Source: Streptococcus sp. LQJ-218
Lineage (GTDB): Bacteria > Bacillota > Bacilli > Lactobacillales > Streptococcaceae
Direction: 5' to 3'
Assembly: GCF_003428885.1 (NCBI RefSeq)
Contig: NZ_QQRU01000001.1
Coordinates: 1-36,287 of the forward strand
DNA: 36,287 nt
Shown: positions 20,454 through 28,543 of the stretch, one piece after another
Layout of the letters: each line of letters opens with the position of its first letter
Position numbering within the stretch: the first letter of the stretch is position 1
Notes under the pieces: generated by a model
Told to the model about the DNA's origin: nothing
Seen by the model: the letters and a program-made list of their open reading frames with translations, nothing else
The model's database searches: none
Program-made: the position numbers and the translations under genes

Positions 20454-20915
20454 ATGTCAGAATTTAAACCAATCACTACACAAGAAGAATTTGATGCTGC
20501 TATTAAGGAGCGTTTATCTCGCGAGAAAGCGAAGTATAGCGACTATGACCAGCTCAAATCTCGTGTTGAAGAGTTGGAAACAGAAAATGTTGGCTTGAAG
20601 TCAACGATCGAAGCTACTAATCAAAGTAAGGCAGATGCTGATAATCAACTCGAAGGTTTGCGGCATCAAATCGCTGGTTATGAGACGGCGAGTCTGCGAA
20701 CTCGGATCGCTTTGCAACATGGACTGCCTTACGACCTTGCAGATCGTTTGCAGGGAACTGATGAAGAGAGCTTCAAAGCAGATGCGGAGCGCTTGGCTGG
20801 GTATATTAAAAAATCTCAACCAGTTGCGCCTATTAGAGATTCGGAGCCTGTTTTAGAAAAAACAGAAAATACACTGTATAAAAACCTAGTACAAGGTTTA
20901 GTTTTTGAAGAATAA
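20454..20915 (+). CDS. Capsid scaffolding protein (DUF4355-like)
   Basis: The 153-residue, acidic, helical protein has a central coiled coil (about 25-75; YDQLKSRVEELETENVGLKS) and ends in TLYKNLVQGL, as in DUF4355 scaffolds encoded just upstream of the capsid gene. Scaffolds guide prohead assembly and leave before packaging. ATG 20454 is chosen over 20448 because AAAGGAG is then 8 bases away. The major capsid gene follows after 14 bases. Confidence 0.85.
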   Translation: MSEFKPITTQEEFDAAIKERLSREKAKYSDYDQLKSRVEELETENVGLKSTIEATNQSKADADNQLEGLRHQIAGYETASLRTRIALQHGLPYDLADRLQGTDEESFKADAERLAGYIKKSQPVAPIRDSEPVLEKTENTLYKNLVQGLVFEE

Positions 20916-20929
20916 AGGAGTAATAATAT

Positions 20930-21826
20930 ATGACAGATCAACTATCAAAAGGAAAACTATTTGACCCAATGCTTGTAACCGACCTCATCAACAAAGTTAA
21001 GGGTCACAGCTCACTGGCTAAATTGTCTAATCAACAAGCGATTCCGTTTAATGGATTAAAGGAATTCACATTTACATTGGATTCTGATGTAGATATTGTT
21101 GCAGAAAATGGGAAGAAAACGCATGGTGGTGCAAGTTTAGAACCTGTAACTATTGTGCCTATTAAAATTGAGTATGGCGCTCGTGTATCGGATGAATTTA
21201 TTTATGCTTCAGAAGAAGCTAAAATCGATATTTTGAAGTCATTCAATGAAGGGTTTGCTAATAAAGTAGCTCGTGGTATTGATATCATGTCCTTCCATGG
21301 CGTAAATCCACGTACTAAACAAGAATCCACTGTTATTGGGGATAACTGCTTTGATAAAGTGGTCACTCAGACAGTGAACTTTACAACAAGCGATCCAGAT
21401 ACTAATGTTGAAGATGCAGTTAAAATGATTCAGGGAGCTGACAATATCGTTAGCGGTATGGCTATTGATACTACATTTGCAAGTGCACTAGCTAGCATGA
21501 AGAACGCAGCTAATGAACGCCTATACCCTGAATTGGCATGGGGAGCAAATCCAGGTGCCATTAATGGTCTACCTGTAGATGTGAATACTACAGTTGGTCT
21601 TAATGTTGGAACCAATAAGGATGTTGCTATTATTGGTGACTTTGCTAACATGGTTAAATGGGGATATGCTAAGCAGATTCCACTCGAAGTCATTCGATAT
21701 GGTGATCCAGACAATTCTGGAAAAGACTTGAAAGGTTATAACCAAGTCTATCTTCGTGCAGAAATCTATCTTGGATGGGGAATTTTGGACAAAAATAGCT
21801 TTGCTCGTGTTGTGAAAGCGGGGTAG
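20930..21826 (+). CDS. Major capsid protein (HK97 fold)
   Basis: The 298-residue protein follows the scaffold gene and has typical HK97-fold coat features: a flexible N-terminus, an E-loop region with EFTFTLDSDVDIVAENGKKT, EPVTIVPIKIEYGARVSDEF, and a C-terminal P-domain strand with VYLRAEIYLGWGI. AAAGGAG lies upstream of the ATG at 20930. It would form the icosahedral shell. Confidence 0.93.
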   Translation: MTDQLSKGKLFDPMLVTDLINKVKGHSSLAKLSNQQAIPFNGLKEFTFTLDSDVDIVAENGKKTHGGASLEPVTIVPIKIEYGARVSDEFIYASEEAKIDILKSFNEGFANKVARGIDIMSFHGVNPRTKQESTVIGDNCFDKVVTQTVNFTTSDPDTNVEDAVKMIQGADNIVSGMAIDTTFASALASMKNAANERLYPELAWGANPGAINGLPVDVNTTVGLNVGTNKDVAIIGDFANMVKWGYAKQIPLEVIRYGDPDNSGKDLKGYNQVYLRAEIYLGWGILDKNSFARVVKAG

Positions 21827-21829
21827 TAT

Positions 21830-22048
21830 ATGGAATACATTAATGTAAAAACAGGAACTACTATCGTTACTGAAAATGCAATTAGTGGAGGTGATTGGGT
21901 TTCGATTGAAGAATACAAGCCCTTGGATTCATTGACTAACGCAGCGTTGAAAGAAATCCTTGATGAAAAAGGTATTACTTATGATAACCGCGCCACAAAA
22001 TCTGAATTGATTTCGCTTATTGAACAAGCTGACTCTGAAGCTCAGTAG
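21830..22048 (+). CDS. Small head protein with HeH/LEM-like domain
   Basis: The 72-residue protein begins MEYINVKTGTTIVTENAISG and ends with a helix-extended-loop-helix motif (LTNAALKEILDEKGITYDNR ATKSELISLI), as in Rho N-terminal or LEM-like domains. Proteins like this lie between capsid and connector genes in many Gram-positive phages and may help DNA or capsid contacts. The gap to the capsid gene is 3 bases. Confidence 0.8.
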   Translation: MEYINVKTGTTIVTENAISGGDWVSIEEYKPLDSLTNAALKEILDEKGITYDNRATKSELISLIEQADSEAQ

Positions 22049-22068
22049 TCGCTTGGCTGGAGGTAGAA

Positions 22069-22464
22069 ATGGAAAACTTTGCAACAGTAGACGATCTTAA
22101 AAAATTGTGGCGAACGTTAAAATTCGATGAGGAAAAACGAGCTGAAGCACTGTTGGAAGTTGTTTCTCATTCTCTTAGAGTTGAAGCTAGGAAAATTGGC
22201 AAAGATTTAGATATTTTAGTTAGTGAAGATTCATCTTATGCCAGTGTTGTAAAATCCGTAACAGTCGATGTTGTCGCTCGTACATTAATGACTTCAACAG
22301 AGCAAGAACCAATGACTCAATTTGCTGAGAGTGCTTTAGGATACTCTGTGAGTGGTTCTTTTCTAGTTCCTGGCGGTGGCCTATTTATCAAAGACTCAGA
22401 ATTAAAACGTCTTGGGCTTAAAAAGCAAAGATATGGGGTGATTGATATTTATGGGACGGATTAA
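22069..22464 (+). CDS. Head-tail connector (adaptor) protein
   Basis: The 131-residue, largely helical protein (MENFATVDDLKKLWRTLKFD; ending LKKQRYGVIDIYGTD) has the length, start and GSFLVPGGGLFIKDSELKRL segment of Gp15/Gp19/Gp42-type connectors. These form a ring below the portal. GGAGGTAGAA precedes the ATG. It overlaps the next gene by 14 bases. Confidence 0.85.
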   Translation: MENFATVDDLKKLWRTLKFDEEKRAEALLEVVSHSLRVEARKIGKDLDILVSEDSSYASVVKSVTVDVVARTLMTSTEQEPMTQFAESALGYSVSGSFLVPGGGLFIKDSELKRLGLKKQRYGVIDIYGTD

Positions 22465-22789
22465 AGGAATTACAATAACATTATTGGATACGATTGAAGA
22501 TGGAAAGGATGACTTCGGTCATCCTATCTATCGTGAAACTGAAATCCAAGTGGAAAATGTACTAGTAGTACCGTCATCGACAGATGATGTTACCACACAA
22601 GTGAACTTAACAGGAAAAAAAGCTGAATATACTTTAGCTATTCCAAAAGGAGACCAGCACGACTGGAAAGAAAAAACAGTCATATTCTTTGGTCGTAAAT
22701 GGCGTACAATTGGTATTCCTTTAGAGGGTATCGAAGCTATGATACCACTTGATTGGAATAAGAAAGTGATGGTTGAAACTTATGAGTAA
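22451..22789 (+). CDS. Head-tail connector (stopper) protein
   Basis: The 112-residue beta-rich protein (MGRIKGITITLLDTIEDGKD; DWKEKTVIFFGRKWRTIGIP) corresponds in position and size to head-closure or stopper proteins. The ATG at 22451 with GGGGTG about 10 bases upstream is preferred to TTG at 22442. The stop overlaps the next gene. Confidence 0.8.
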   Translation: MGRIKGITITLLDTIEDGKDDFGHPIYRETEIQVENVLVVPSSTDDVTTQVNLTGKKAEYTLAIPKGDQHDWKEKTVIFFGRKWRTIGIPLEGIEAMIPLDWNKKVMVETYE

Positions 22790-23018
22790 TACCAAAATCA
22801 AGCTTATCGGTGCGGGTGTAGGAGCTCTTTTGAAATCAAAAGAGATTCAAGATATCTTGAACAAAGAAGCAACGGTCATTAAAAAAAGATGTGGTCCTGG
22901 ATATGAACAAGATAGCCACGTTGGTAAGACAAGAGCCAATGCTATGATTTATCCAGCTACGCGAAAAGCGAAGAGGGATAATTTGAAAAATAACACTTTA
23001 TTGAAGGCGGTGCATTAG
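22782..23018 (+). CDS. Tail completion / head-tail joining protein (HK97 gp10-like)
   Basis: The 78-residue basic protein (MSNTKIKLIGAGVGALLKSK) ends KRDNLKNNTLLKAVH and occupies the third connector position. It is short compared with HK97 gp10-type proteins of 110-150 residues, but the same short form is common in streptococcal phages. The ATG at 22782 overlaps the previous gene and no strong site is seen, so it is probably coupled. Confidence 0.75.
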   Translation: MSNTKIKLIGAGVGALLKSKEIQDILNKEATVIKKRCGPGYEQDSHVGKTRANAMIYPATRKAKRDNLKNNTLLKAVH

Positions 23019-23354
23019 ATGATTGAAATTATTATCAAGAAATATCTTGACGGTCATTTAGATGTACCGTCATTTTTTGAGCATGAAGCTGAAGCTCCCG
23101 ATAGCTTTGTCATTATTCAAAAGACAGGTGGGAAGGAGCGAAATCATTCTGGTAGTGCGACCTTTGCTTTTCAAAGTTATGGCCCAACTATGCAGAAGGC
23201 TGCAGAGCTTAATGTGAAAGTGAAAAGTGCTGTGAAAGGATTGATTGAGTTAGATTCAATCTGTGGTGTCCACCTGAACAGTGATTACAATTTTACGGAC
23301 ACTGAAACAAAACAATATCGATATCAAGCCGTATTTGATATTAATTATTTTTAA
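23019..23354 (+). CDS. Tail terminator / minor capsid-to-tail protein
   Basis: The 111-residue protein (MIEIIIKKYLDGHLDVPSFF; ending TKQYRYQAVFDINYF) matches tail terminator proteins, which cap the tail tube and fix its length, in position, length and alpha/beta pattern. It starts right after the previous stop and precedes the major tail protein. Confidence 0.82.
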   Translation: MIEIIIKKYLDGHLDVPSFFEHEAEAPDSFVIIQKTGGKERNHSGSATFAFQSYGPTMQKAAELNVKVKSAVKGLIELDSICGVHLNSDYNFTDTETKQYRYQAVFDINYF

Positions 23355-23368
23355 AAAGGAGAAATTAA

Positions 23369-23920
23369 ATGGCTACAGAAGCAAATGTAACGACTGCAAA
23401 ACCTAAAATCGGAGGTGCGGTTTATTCTGCACCTCTTGGAACAACACTGCCAACTGATGCAACTACAAAATTAGATGATGCGTTTAAAGCACTAGGTTAT
23501 ATTTCAGAAGATGGTATGACTAATAGCAACTCCCCTGAGTCAGAAAATATTAAGGCATGGGGTGGTGTCGTTGTAAGTTCAGTTCAAAAGGAAAAGACAG
23601 ACACATTCAAATATATGCTGATTGAAGCATTGAATGTGGAAGTTTTGAAGGAAGTTTATGGATCAGATAATGTATCTGGGGACTTGTCATCAGGAATTAC
23701 CATTAAGGCAAATTCAAAAGAATTGCCACATCATTGCCTTGTAATCGAAACAGTTCTAAAAGGTGGTGTACTTAAACGTATTGTTATCCCTTCAGGAAAG
23801 GTAACTGCCATCGATGAAATCACTTATAACGATGGAAGTGTTCTTGGATATGGTACGACAGTCACTGCCTTTCCTAACGCTACTGATGACACACACTATG
23901 AATACATCAAAGGAGCTTAA
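23369..23920 (+). CDS. Major tail (tube) protein
   Basis: The 183-residue protein begins MATEANVTTAKPKIGGAVYS and has alternating beta regions, ending ATDDTHYEYIKGA, as expected for a siphovirus tail tube subunit. AAAAAGGAG precedes the ATG. It is followed by the two tail-assembly chaperone frames, which confirms the assignment by order. Confidence 0.9.
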   Translation: MATEANVTTAKPKIGGAVYSAPLGTTLPTDATTKLDDAFKALGYISEDGMTNSNSPESENIKAWGGVVVSSVQKEKTDTFKYMLIEALNVEVLKEVYGSDNVSGDLSSGITIKANSKELPHHCLVIETVLKGGVLKRIVIPSGKVTAIDEITYNDGSVLGYGTTVTAFPNATDDTHYEYIKGA

Positions 23921-23922
23921 CT

Positions 23923-24234
23923 ATGTCAAAACAAAATCGCAAAAAGAAAAATAAAGAAGCTGCGCCACAGATTAAAACAATCCGTGGGGTGACTTCGACC
24001 GGATTTGCTTTTGAAATCACAAAAGAGCGCTTGGAAAACTATGAGTTGCTCGAAGCAATCGCTGAAGTAGATACAAATCCGGCAGTTTTACCAAAAGTGG
24101 TCAAACTTATGCTTGGTGACAAATCAGAAGATTTGAAAAACCATGTGCGGACTGTGGATGGCATTGTTCCTTTGGATAAAATGGGAGCAGAAATTAGTGA
24201 GATTTTCACAAGTCAGAACCAGTTAAAAAAATAG
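23923..24234 (+). CDS. Tail assembly chaperone gpG-like
   Basis: The 103-residue protein ends in ...SQNQLKK-stop within a run of seven A (24225-24231). gpG-type chaperones bind the tape measure protein during tail assembly. Frameshifting at this run makes a longer gpGT product with the next frame. It starts 2 bases after the major tail protein stop. Confidence 0.88.
   Translation: MSKQNRKKKNKEAAPQIKTIRGVTSTGFAFEITKERLENYELLEAIAEVDTNPAVLPKVVKLMLGDKSEDLKNHVRTVDGIVPLDKMGAEISEIFTSQNQLKK
24225..24231 (+). promoter_or_regulatory. -1 programmed frameshift site (A AAA AAA)
   Basis: In the gpG frame the sequence reads TTA AAA AAA TAG, so the heptamer A AAA AAA is in the correct phase for a -1 slip. 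After slipping, translation reads ATA GCG CTC CTT GCT AGA ATG and enters the 24249 frame without a stop. The downstream frame lacks a good ribosome binding site, which supports its expression as a fusion. Confidence 0.85.
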
Positions 24235-24629
24235 CGCTCCTTGCTAGAATGATTCAAACAGATGAAGATGCTCTTATTTGTGATTTAGCTGAAACATATG
24301 GGGTTTTTGATTACAGACAGTTACCTGCTGACCAGGTAGCTGTTTTTGCTTTTGGTCTGAGAGATGATTCACGGATCAAACTAGCAATGACCAATAGCAA
24401 AGTTTCTTTTGAAACCTTTTTGCTTGCAGGCGTGCTTGATAGGCTTTCTGCTCTTGTTTGGTTAAAAACAACAGACGGTCAGAAAGGAATCAATAAACCA
24501 TTAATGGTTGCAGAGGAACTAACAGGAAAAACTAAAGCTAAAGAAAGCAAGGAGATGATCTTTGATTCTGGTGAGGACTTTGAAGAATATCGTCAGAAAA
24601 TTTTAGAAAAGATAGGAGGTGAGGATTAG
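24231..24629 (+). CDS. Tail assembly chaperone extension (gpT part, made by frameshift)
   Basis: Entered from gpG at 24231, this frame adds IALLARMIQTDEDALICDLA and onward to residue 126 counted from the internal ATG at 24249. It has the DUF5361-like gpT sequence YRQLPADQVAVFAFGLRDDS. The gpGT fusion is needed for tail assembly and is absent from the mature tail. The stop overlaps the GTG start of the tape measure gene. Confidence 0.85.
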   Translation: MALLARMIQTDEDALICDLAETYGVFDYRQLPADQVAVFAFGLRDDSRIKLAMTNSKVSFETFLLAGVLDRLSALVWLKTTDGQKGINKPLMVAEELTGKTKAKESKEMIFDSGEDFEEYRQKILEKIGGED

Positions 24630-25159
24630 TGGCTACAGAAATAGCACAGGCTTATGTACAATTGATACCATCAGCTAGAGGGATTACTGGTAAAATACAA
24701 TCAATCCTCAATCCTGAAGCGAGTGCAGCAGGACAAAGCGCTGGACAGTCATTGGGTTCTAGTCTTGTTGGTGTTATGACAAAGGTTATTGCAGCAGCAG
24801 GGATTGGCAAGGCCTTTTCGGCAGCAATCAGTGAAGGTGCAGCACTTCAGCAATCGCTCGGAGGTATTGAAACTCTTTTCAAAGGTTCTGCTGATAAGGT
24901 GAAGGGGTATGCTAATGAAGCCTACAAGACCACAGGTTTATCAGCTAATGCCTATATGGAAAACGTGACAGGTTTCTCTGCTAGTCTCTTGCAGTCTTTG
25001 GGCGGTGATACAAACAAAGCTGCTGAAACAGCAAACATGGCCATGATTGATATGTCAGATAATGCTAATAAGATGGGGACATCGATGGAGAGCATTCAGA
25101 TGGCTTATCAAGGGTTTGCGAAGCAAAACTACACCATGCTTGACAACTTGAAGCTCGGT
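24629..25159 (+). CDS. Tape measure protein, exon 1
   Basis: The GTG start at 24629 has GGAGGTGAG upstream. The 177 codons encode a typical tape measure N-terminus (IAQAYVQLIPSARGITGKIQ; SLGGIETLFKGSADKVKGYA) and stop being tape-measure-like after NLKLG. Exactly there (after T25159) lies a group I 5' splice site. Joined to 26051, the frame continues NLKLG-YGGTKQEMQRLL, so the gene is interrupted but not broken. Confidence 0.92.
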
Positions 25160-25304
25160 AGAAAAACCATAGCCGAGTATAAACCTAGTGAAAACGGTGA
25201 AACCCTAAGAGTAGCTTAGGCAATACCGTGCTAAGCAAGATTTTAGTTGATTTTTCCTTGAATGTATGATAAAGTGAAATTATCAAATACGAGGTAAAAA
25301 TACA

Positions 25305-25868
25305 ATGTGGAAGAAAATAAAAAGAAATAGCAACTATTCAATAAATGAAGCTGGAGAAGTCAGAAATGACCAAACTGGACACATAAAACAACCATTCACG
25401 AACAAACAAAATGGCTATTTAATAGTTGACCTATACAAAAATAATAAATCTGAAAAAGTTCCAATTCATAGATTGGTTGCAGAAACATTTATACCGAATC
25501 CGGAAAATAAATTGACGGTGGATCATATCGACGGAAACCGAAAAAATAATTCTATTAATAATTTACGGTGGGCAACTTATTCAGAAAATAATTCACGTTT
25601 TGAAACGATTGGTGTAAGAAGTGAACCAATCATAGTAACAAGATATGCAGAAGAAAGAAATAAAAGAGGTGGCGGACATTTAGCGTGGCTAAATGTTATA
25701 GACACAATGGAATTTGATAGTATTTCTGAAACTGCAAAATATTTTGATTGTGCTATTTCTAATATTTCTTTGATGTTAGAAAAAGGAACTATTGGAAGAC
25801 GTGGAAGGACGAGAGGATATAAATTTTCTTACAAGGACGGGAAACGTTCTAAAGTCTTGAAAGTGTAA
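25305..25868 (+). CDS. Intron-encoded HNH homing endonuclease (NUMOD4-HNH)
   Basis: The 187-residue protein has an N-terminal NUMOD4-like part (MWKKIKRNSNYSINEAGEVR), an HNH_3 core (VPIHRLVAETFIPNPENKLT, then VDHIDGNRKNNSINNLRWAT with His74) and a C-terminal helix-turn-helix (NUMOD1-like; ETAKYFDCAISNISLML). Such enzymes cut intronless alleles and spread the intron by repair. It lies wholly within the intron. AGGT precedes the ATG. Confidence 0.92.
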   Translation: MWKKIKRNSNYSINEAGEVRNDQTGHIKQPFTNKQNGYLIVDLYKNNKSEKVPIHRLVAETFIPNPENKLTVDHIDGNRKNNSINNLRWATYSENNSRFETIGVRSEPIIVTRYAEERNKRGGGHLAWLNVIDTMEFDSISETAKYFDCAISNISLMLEKGTIGRRGRTRGYKFSYKDGKRSKVLKV

Positions 25869-25884
25869 CGACTATCGAAACAGA

Positions 25885-25910
25885 AAAAGCATCCGAAAGG
25901 GTGTTTTTTT
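25885..25910 (+). terminator. Hairpin with T run inside the intron
   Basis: AAAAGCATCC (25885-25894), loop GAAA, GGGTGTTTTT, then more T. Both wobble pairs fit the plus strand. As a terminator it would close the endonuclease transcript but would also cut the tape measure message, so it is either weak or masked during late transcription. Confidence 0.55.
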
Positions 25911-26050
25911 AATGGAGTAGAGTAGGCTCAAGCGAGCCGAAGCGCTAGGATACTTAAAAAAGTATAAGAGATAGTCTAATCTCTATGGCGACATAGAGCA
26001 GTCTTGAAAAAGACGGTCATAATTTAGCGAATTATGGCGAATATGTACTG

Positions 26051-28543
26051 TATGGTGGTACAAAACAAGAAATGCAACGGCTATTGGCTGATGCAGAGAA
26101 ACTGACGGGTGTTAAGTACGACATTAACAACCTTTCAGATGTTTATAATGCAATCCATGCTATTCAAGAAAATCTCGACATCACTGGTACAACTGCCAAA
26201 GAGGCGGCATCTACTTTTAGTGGCTCATTTGAATCAATGAAAGCAGCTGCTCAGAATGTACTTGGAAAGTTAGCATTGGGAGAAAATATTCTGCCATCTT
26301 TACAAGCTTTAGCAAAAACAACCTCTACCTTTCTCTTCGATAACTTTTTACCAATGGTTGGAAATATTTTCTCTGGATTGGGTTTAGTTTTGACCGAAGG
26401 GATTAGCCAGATTGCTTCTCAGCTTTTTGGGGATGCCTTTGGAAGTGCAGTCTATAGTCAACTGTCGAGAGTGACAGGTATCTTTCAAACCTTCTTTGAT
26501 ATGATCTTTGGATCATTGAGCAAGCAAGATAACATTGATATCCTGACCATGCTTGGATTTAGCGAGGGTGCTGCTAATCAAATTGTCAACATCGCAGACA
26601 ATATCCGAGTAACTTTTGAGAATATCGGGGTTGTTGCTGGTAATGTTGCAAGCATTGTTGTTGATTTCGTTGGAGATCTGTTAGGTATCAAAGACGGAGA
26701 GCAGGGAGTGAATTTGCTAGGCATCGCCTTTGAAAGTATCTCAGGTTTTATCAGAGGCGCCTCTGAAAGTCTTAGTAAATTTACATCTTGGTTAAAAGAT
26801 TCGCCTCTTGCATTAGATGCCTTAAAATCGGCTGTTGTTGGGATTACAAGTGCTTGGGCTGGTTACAAAGCTGTCTTAGCGGTAATAAAAGGAATTGAAA
26901 CAATCAGGAATGCAACTCTAGCTATCACGAATGGTTTAATGTTAGCTCAATTCGTTAGAACAGGAGCTTTAACTGCTGCTGAAGCTGCTAATGCAGCTGC
27001 AACTATGGGAGCAAGTGGAGCGTTTGGTATCTTTAATGCAGTTCTATCTGCTAACCCGATTGGCTTAATCGTAACGGCAGTCGCTGCATTGACTGCTGCT
27101 CTGGTATGGTTTTTCACACAAACAGAAACTGGCCAGCAAATTTGGTCATCTTTTGTAGACTGGATTAAGCAGGCTTGGCAGGGGATAGCTGATTTCTTTG
27201 TTGGTCTTTGGTCTGGTATCTCTGAAGGTGCTATCATCTTATGGGAAGGAGTCGTTACAGCTTGGACTGCTTATATCGAATCTTTGAAAGCGATGTGGAC
27301 TGCTGTTGTAACTTTCTTTTCTGACTTGTGGGTAAGTATTCAAGAGGCTGCATCTGTGGCATGGACAGCAATCACAACGGTAGTGATGGCTATTGTCCAA
27401 CCGTTCATAGATGGTTTTATGAATATTTGGAACAATATATCAGATGGTCTTACTCAAATTTGGGAAGGGATTAAGATGATTTTTCAAGGTGCTTGGGAGT
27501 TCATCAAATCCATTTTCTTGGGCGCTATTCTGATCATCATCGACCTTGTGACAGGGAATTTCGATAAATTAGGAGTAGATCTTTCTCTGATTTGGGAAGG
27601 AATCAAAAATGGAATCTCTATGATTTGGGAGGGCATTAAGACATACTTCTCTGGAGTTGTGGATGTTATCGTTGGATATGCTACCGGTGTTTTTGAGAAT
27701 TTTTCTAATGTTCTTAGTACAATTTGGGAATTTATCAAAACAGCTGCATCAATGGCCTGGGAATGGATAAAATCTACTGTAACAAGTCTGATCTCAGGTT
27801 TAGTGCAGGGGGCTCAAAATATCTGGTATAGTTTTATGAACTTCCTATCAAGTTTGTGGGAAAGTATCAAGTCGGCAGCTGTGAATGGCTGGAACGCCCT
27901 GAAATCAGGGGTTATTTCTATCATCAACGGGCTTATCCAAGGAGCTCAGAATGCTTGGAATAACTTGAAACAAGGTGTGACTAATGTTGTAAACAGTGTC
28001 ACAAATATCTTTAAAGGTCTAGCCAATATCAATCTTTGGGAAGCTGGTAAGGCCATTCTTAATGGTTTCTTAGGTGGTTTAAAATCTGCCTGGGAAGGAG
28101 TTACTAATTTTGTTGGTGGAATTGCAAATTGGATTCGAGACCATAAAGGTCCTATTGACTATGACCGTAAGCTTTTGATTCCAGCAGGTAATGCAATTAT
28201 GCAAGGTTTAGACCAAGGACTGCAAGCAAGGTTTAAAGGTGTCAAAGAAACAGTTGGTGGAATAGCTGGTGAGATTTCAGATGTATTTTCTGGGGATAAT
28301 TTAGATATAAACTCGTCAGCATCTGTTACTAAAAACCTAGAAGCCCAGTTGGCTATGCCATCAGCTCAATTTGAAGCACATGAGAATAAAACCGTGTCTG
28401 AGATAGCGATTCTGAGAGCAAGTATGGAGAGAATCCTTACTGCTATCCTTGAAAAATCGTCAGACGTTTATCTGGACAATGACGTTATCTCACTCAAAAC
28501 CTATGAACAACACGGTGCAATTTACGCAAGGGAGGGAATTTAA
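26051..28543 (+). CDS. Tape measure protein, exon 2
   Basis: From T26051 the frame reads YGGTKQEMQRLLADAEKLTG and gives 830 more residues, for a total of about 1,007. Hydrophobic segments occur around the AAALVWF-type region, and a long series of W-x-x-I/L repeats (IWEGIKMIFQGAWEFIKS; IWEGIKNGISMIWEGIKTYF) follows. The tape measure sets tail length, and at about 1.5 angstrom per residue this predicts a tail of roughly 150 nm. The stop overlaps the Dit start. Confidence 0.93.
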   Translation, partial: YGGTKQEMQRLLADAEKLTGVKYDINNLSDVYNAIHAIQENLDITGTTAKEAASTFSGSFESMKAAAQNVLGKLALGENILPSLQALAKTTSTFLFDNFLPMVGNIFSGLGLVLTEGISQIASQLFGDAFGSAVYSQLSRVTGIFQTFFDMIFGSLSKQDNIDILTMLGFSEGAANQIVNIADNIRVTFENIGVVAGNVASIVVDFVGDLLGIKDGEQGVNLLGIAFESISGFIRGASESLSKFTSWLKDSPLALDALKSAVVGITSAWAGYKAVLAVIKGIETIRNATLAITNGLMLAQFVRTGALTAAEAANAAATMGASGAFGIFNAVLSANPIGLIVTAVAALTAALVWFFTQTETGQQIWSSFVDWIKQAWQGIADFFVGLWSGISEGAIILWEGVVTAWTAYIESLKAMWTAVVTFFSDLWVSIQEAASVAWTAITTVVMAIVQPFIDGFMNIWNNISDGLTQIWEGIKMIFQGAWEFIKSIFLGAILIIIDLVTGNFDKLGVDLSLIWEGIKNGISMIWEGIKTYFSGVVDVIVGYATGVFENFSNVLSTIWEFIKTAASMAWEWIKSTVTSLISGLVQGAQNIWYSFMNFLSSLWESIKSAAVNGWNALKSGVISIINGLIQGAQNAWNNLKQGVTNVVNSVTNIFKGLANINLWEAGKAILNGFLGGLKSAWEGVTNFVGGIANWIRDHKGPIDYDRKLLIPAGNAIMQGLDQGLQARFKGVKETVGGIAGEISDVFSGDNLDINSSASVTKNLEAQLAMPSAQFEAHENKTVSEIAILRASMERILTAILEKSSDVYLDNDVISLKTYEQHGAIYAREGI

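Larger units (their letters stand above)
25160..26050 (+). other. Group I intron in the tape measure gene (891 bases)
   Basis: The last exon bases CTCGGT (25154-25159) pair with the internal guide GCCGAG (25172-25177), giving P1 with the required U-G pair at the splice site. Nearby, ACGGT (25194-25198) pairs with ACCGT (25225-25229) and encloses CCTAAG/CTTAGG (25204-25220), a P4-P5-like element. The 3' part has AGATAGTCTAATCT-type core sequence and hairpins CTCTAT/ATAGAG and GTCTT/AAGAC. The intron ends in G26050, the omega G. Removal restores the reading frame exactly. It encodes an HNH endonuclease. Confidence 0.92.

Noticed and set aside
20454..21826. Processing of scaffold or capsid by host Prp
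   Set aside because: No L27-like (LQLF/A) cleavage motif was seen near either N-terminus.
25160..25219. Last 20 codons of the apparent 196-residue tape measure frame
   Set aside because: These are intron sequence read through; they show no tape measure similarity and include the internal guide sequence.
24629..28543. Tape measure gene as a frameshifted or inserted pseudogene
   Set aside because: The interruption has group I splice sites and removal restores the frame exactly.
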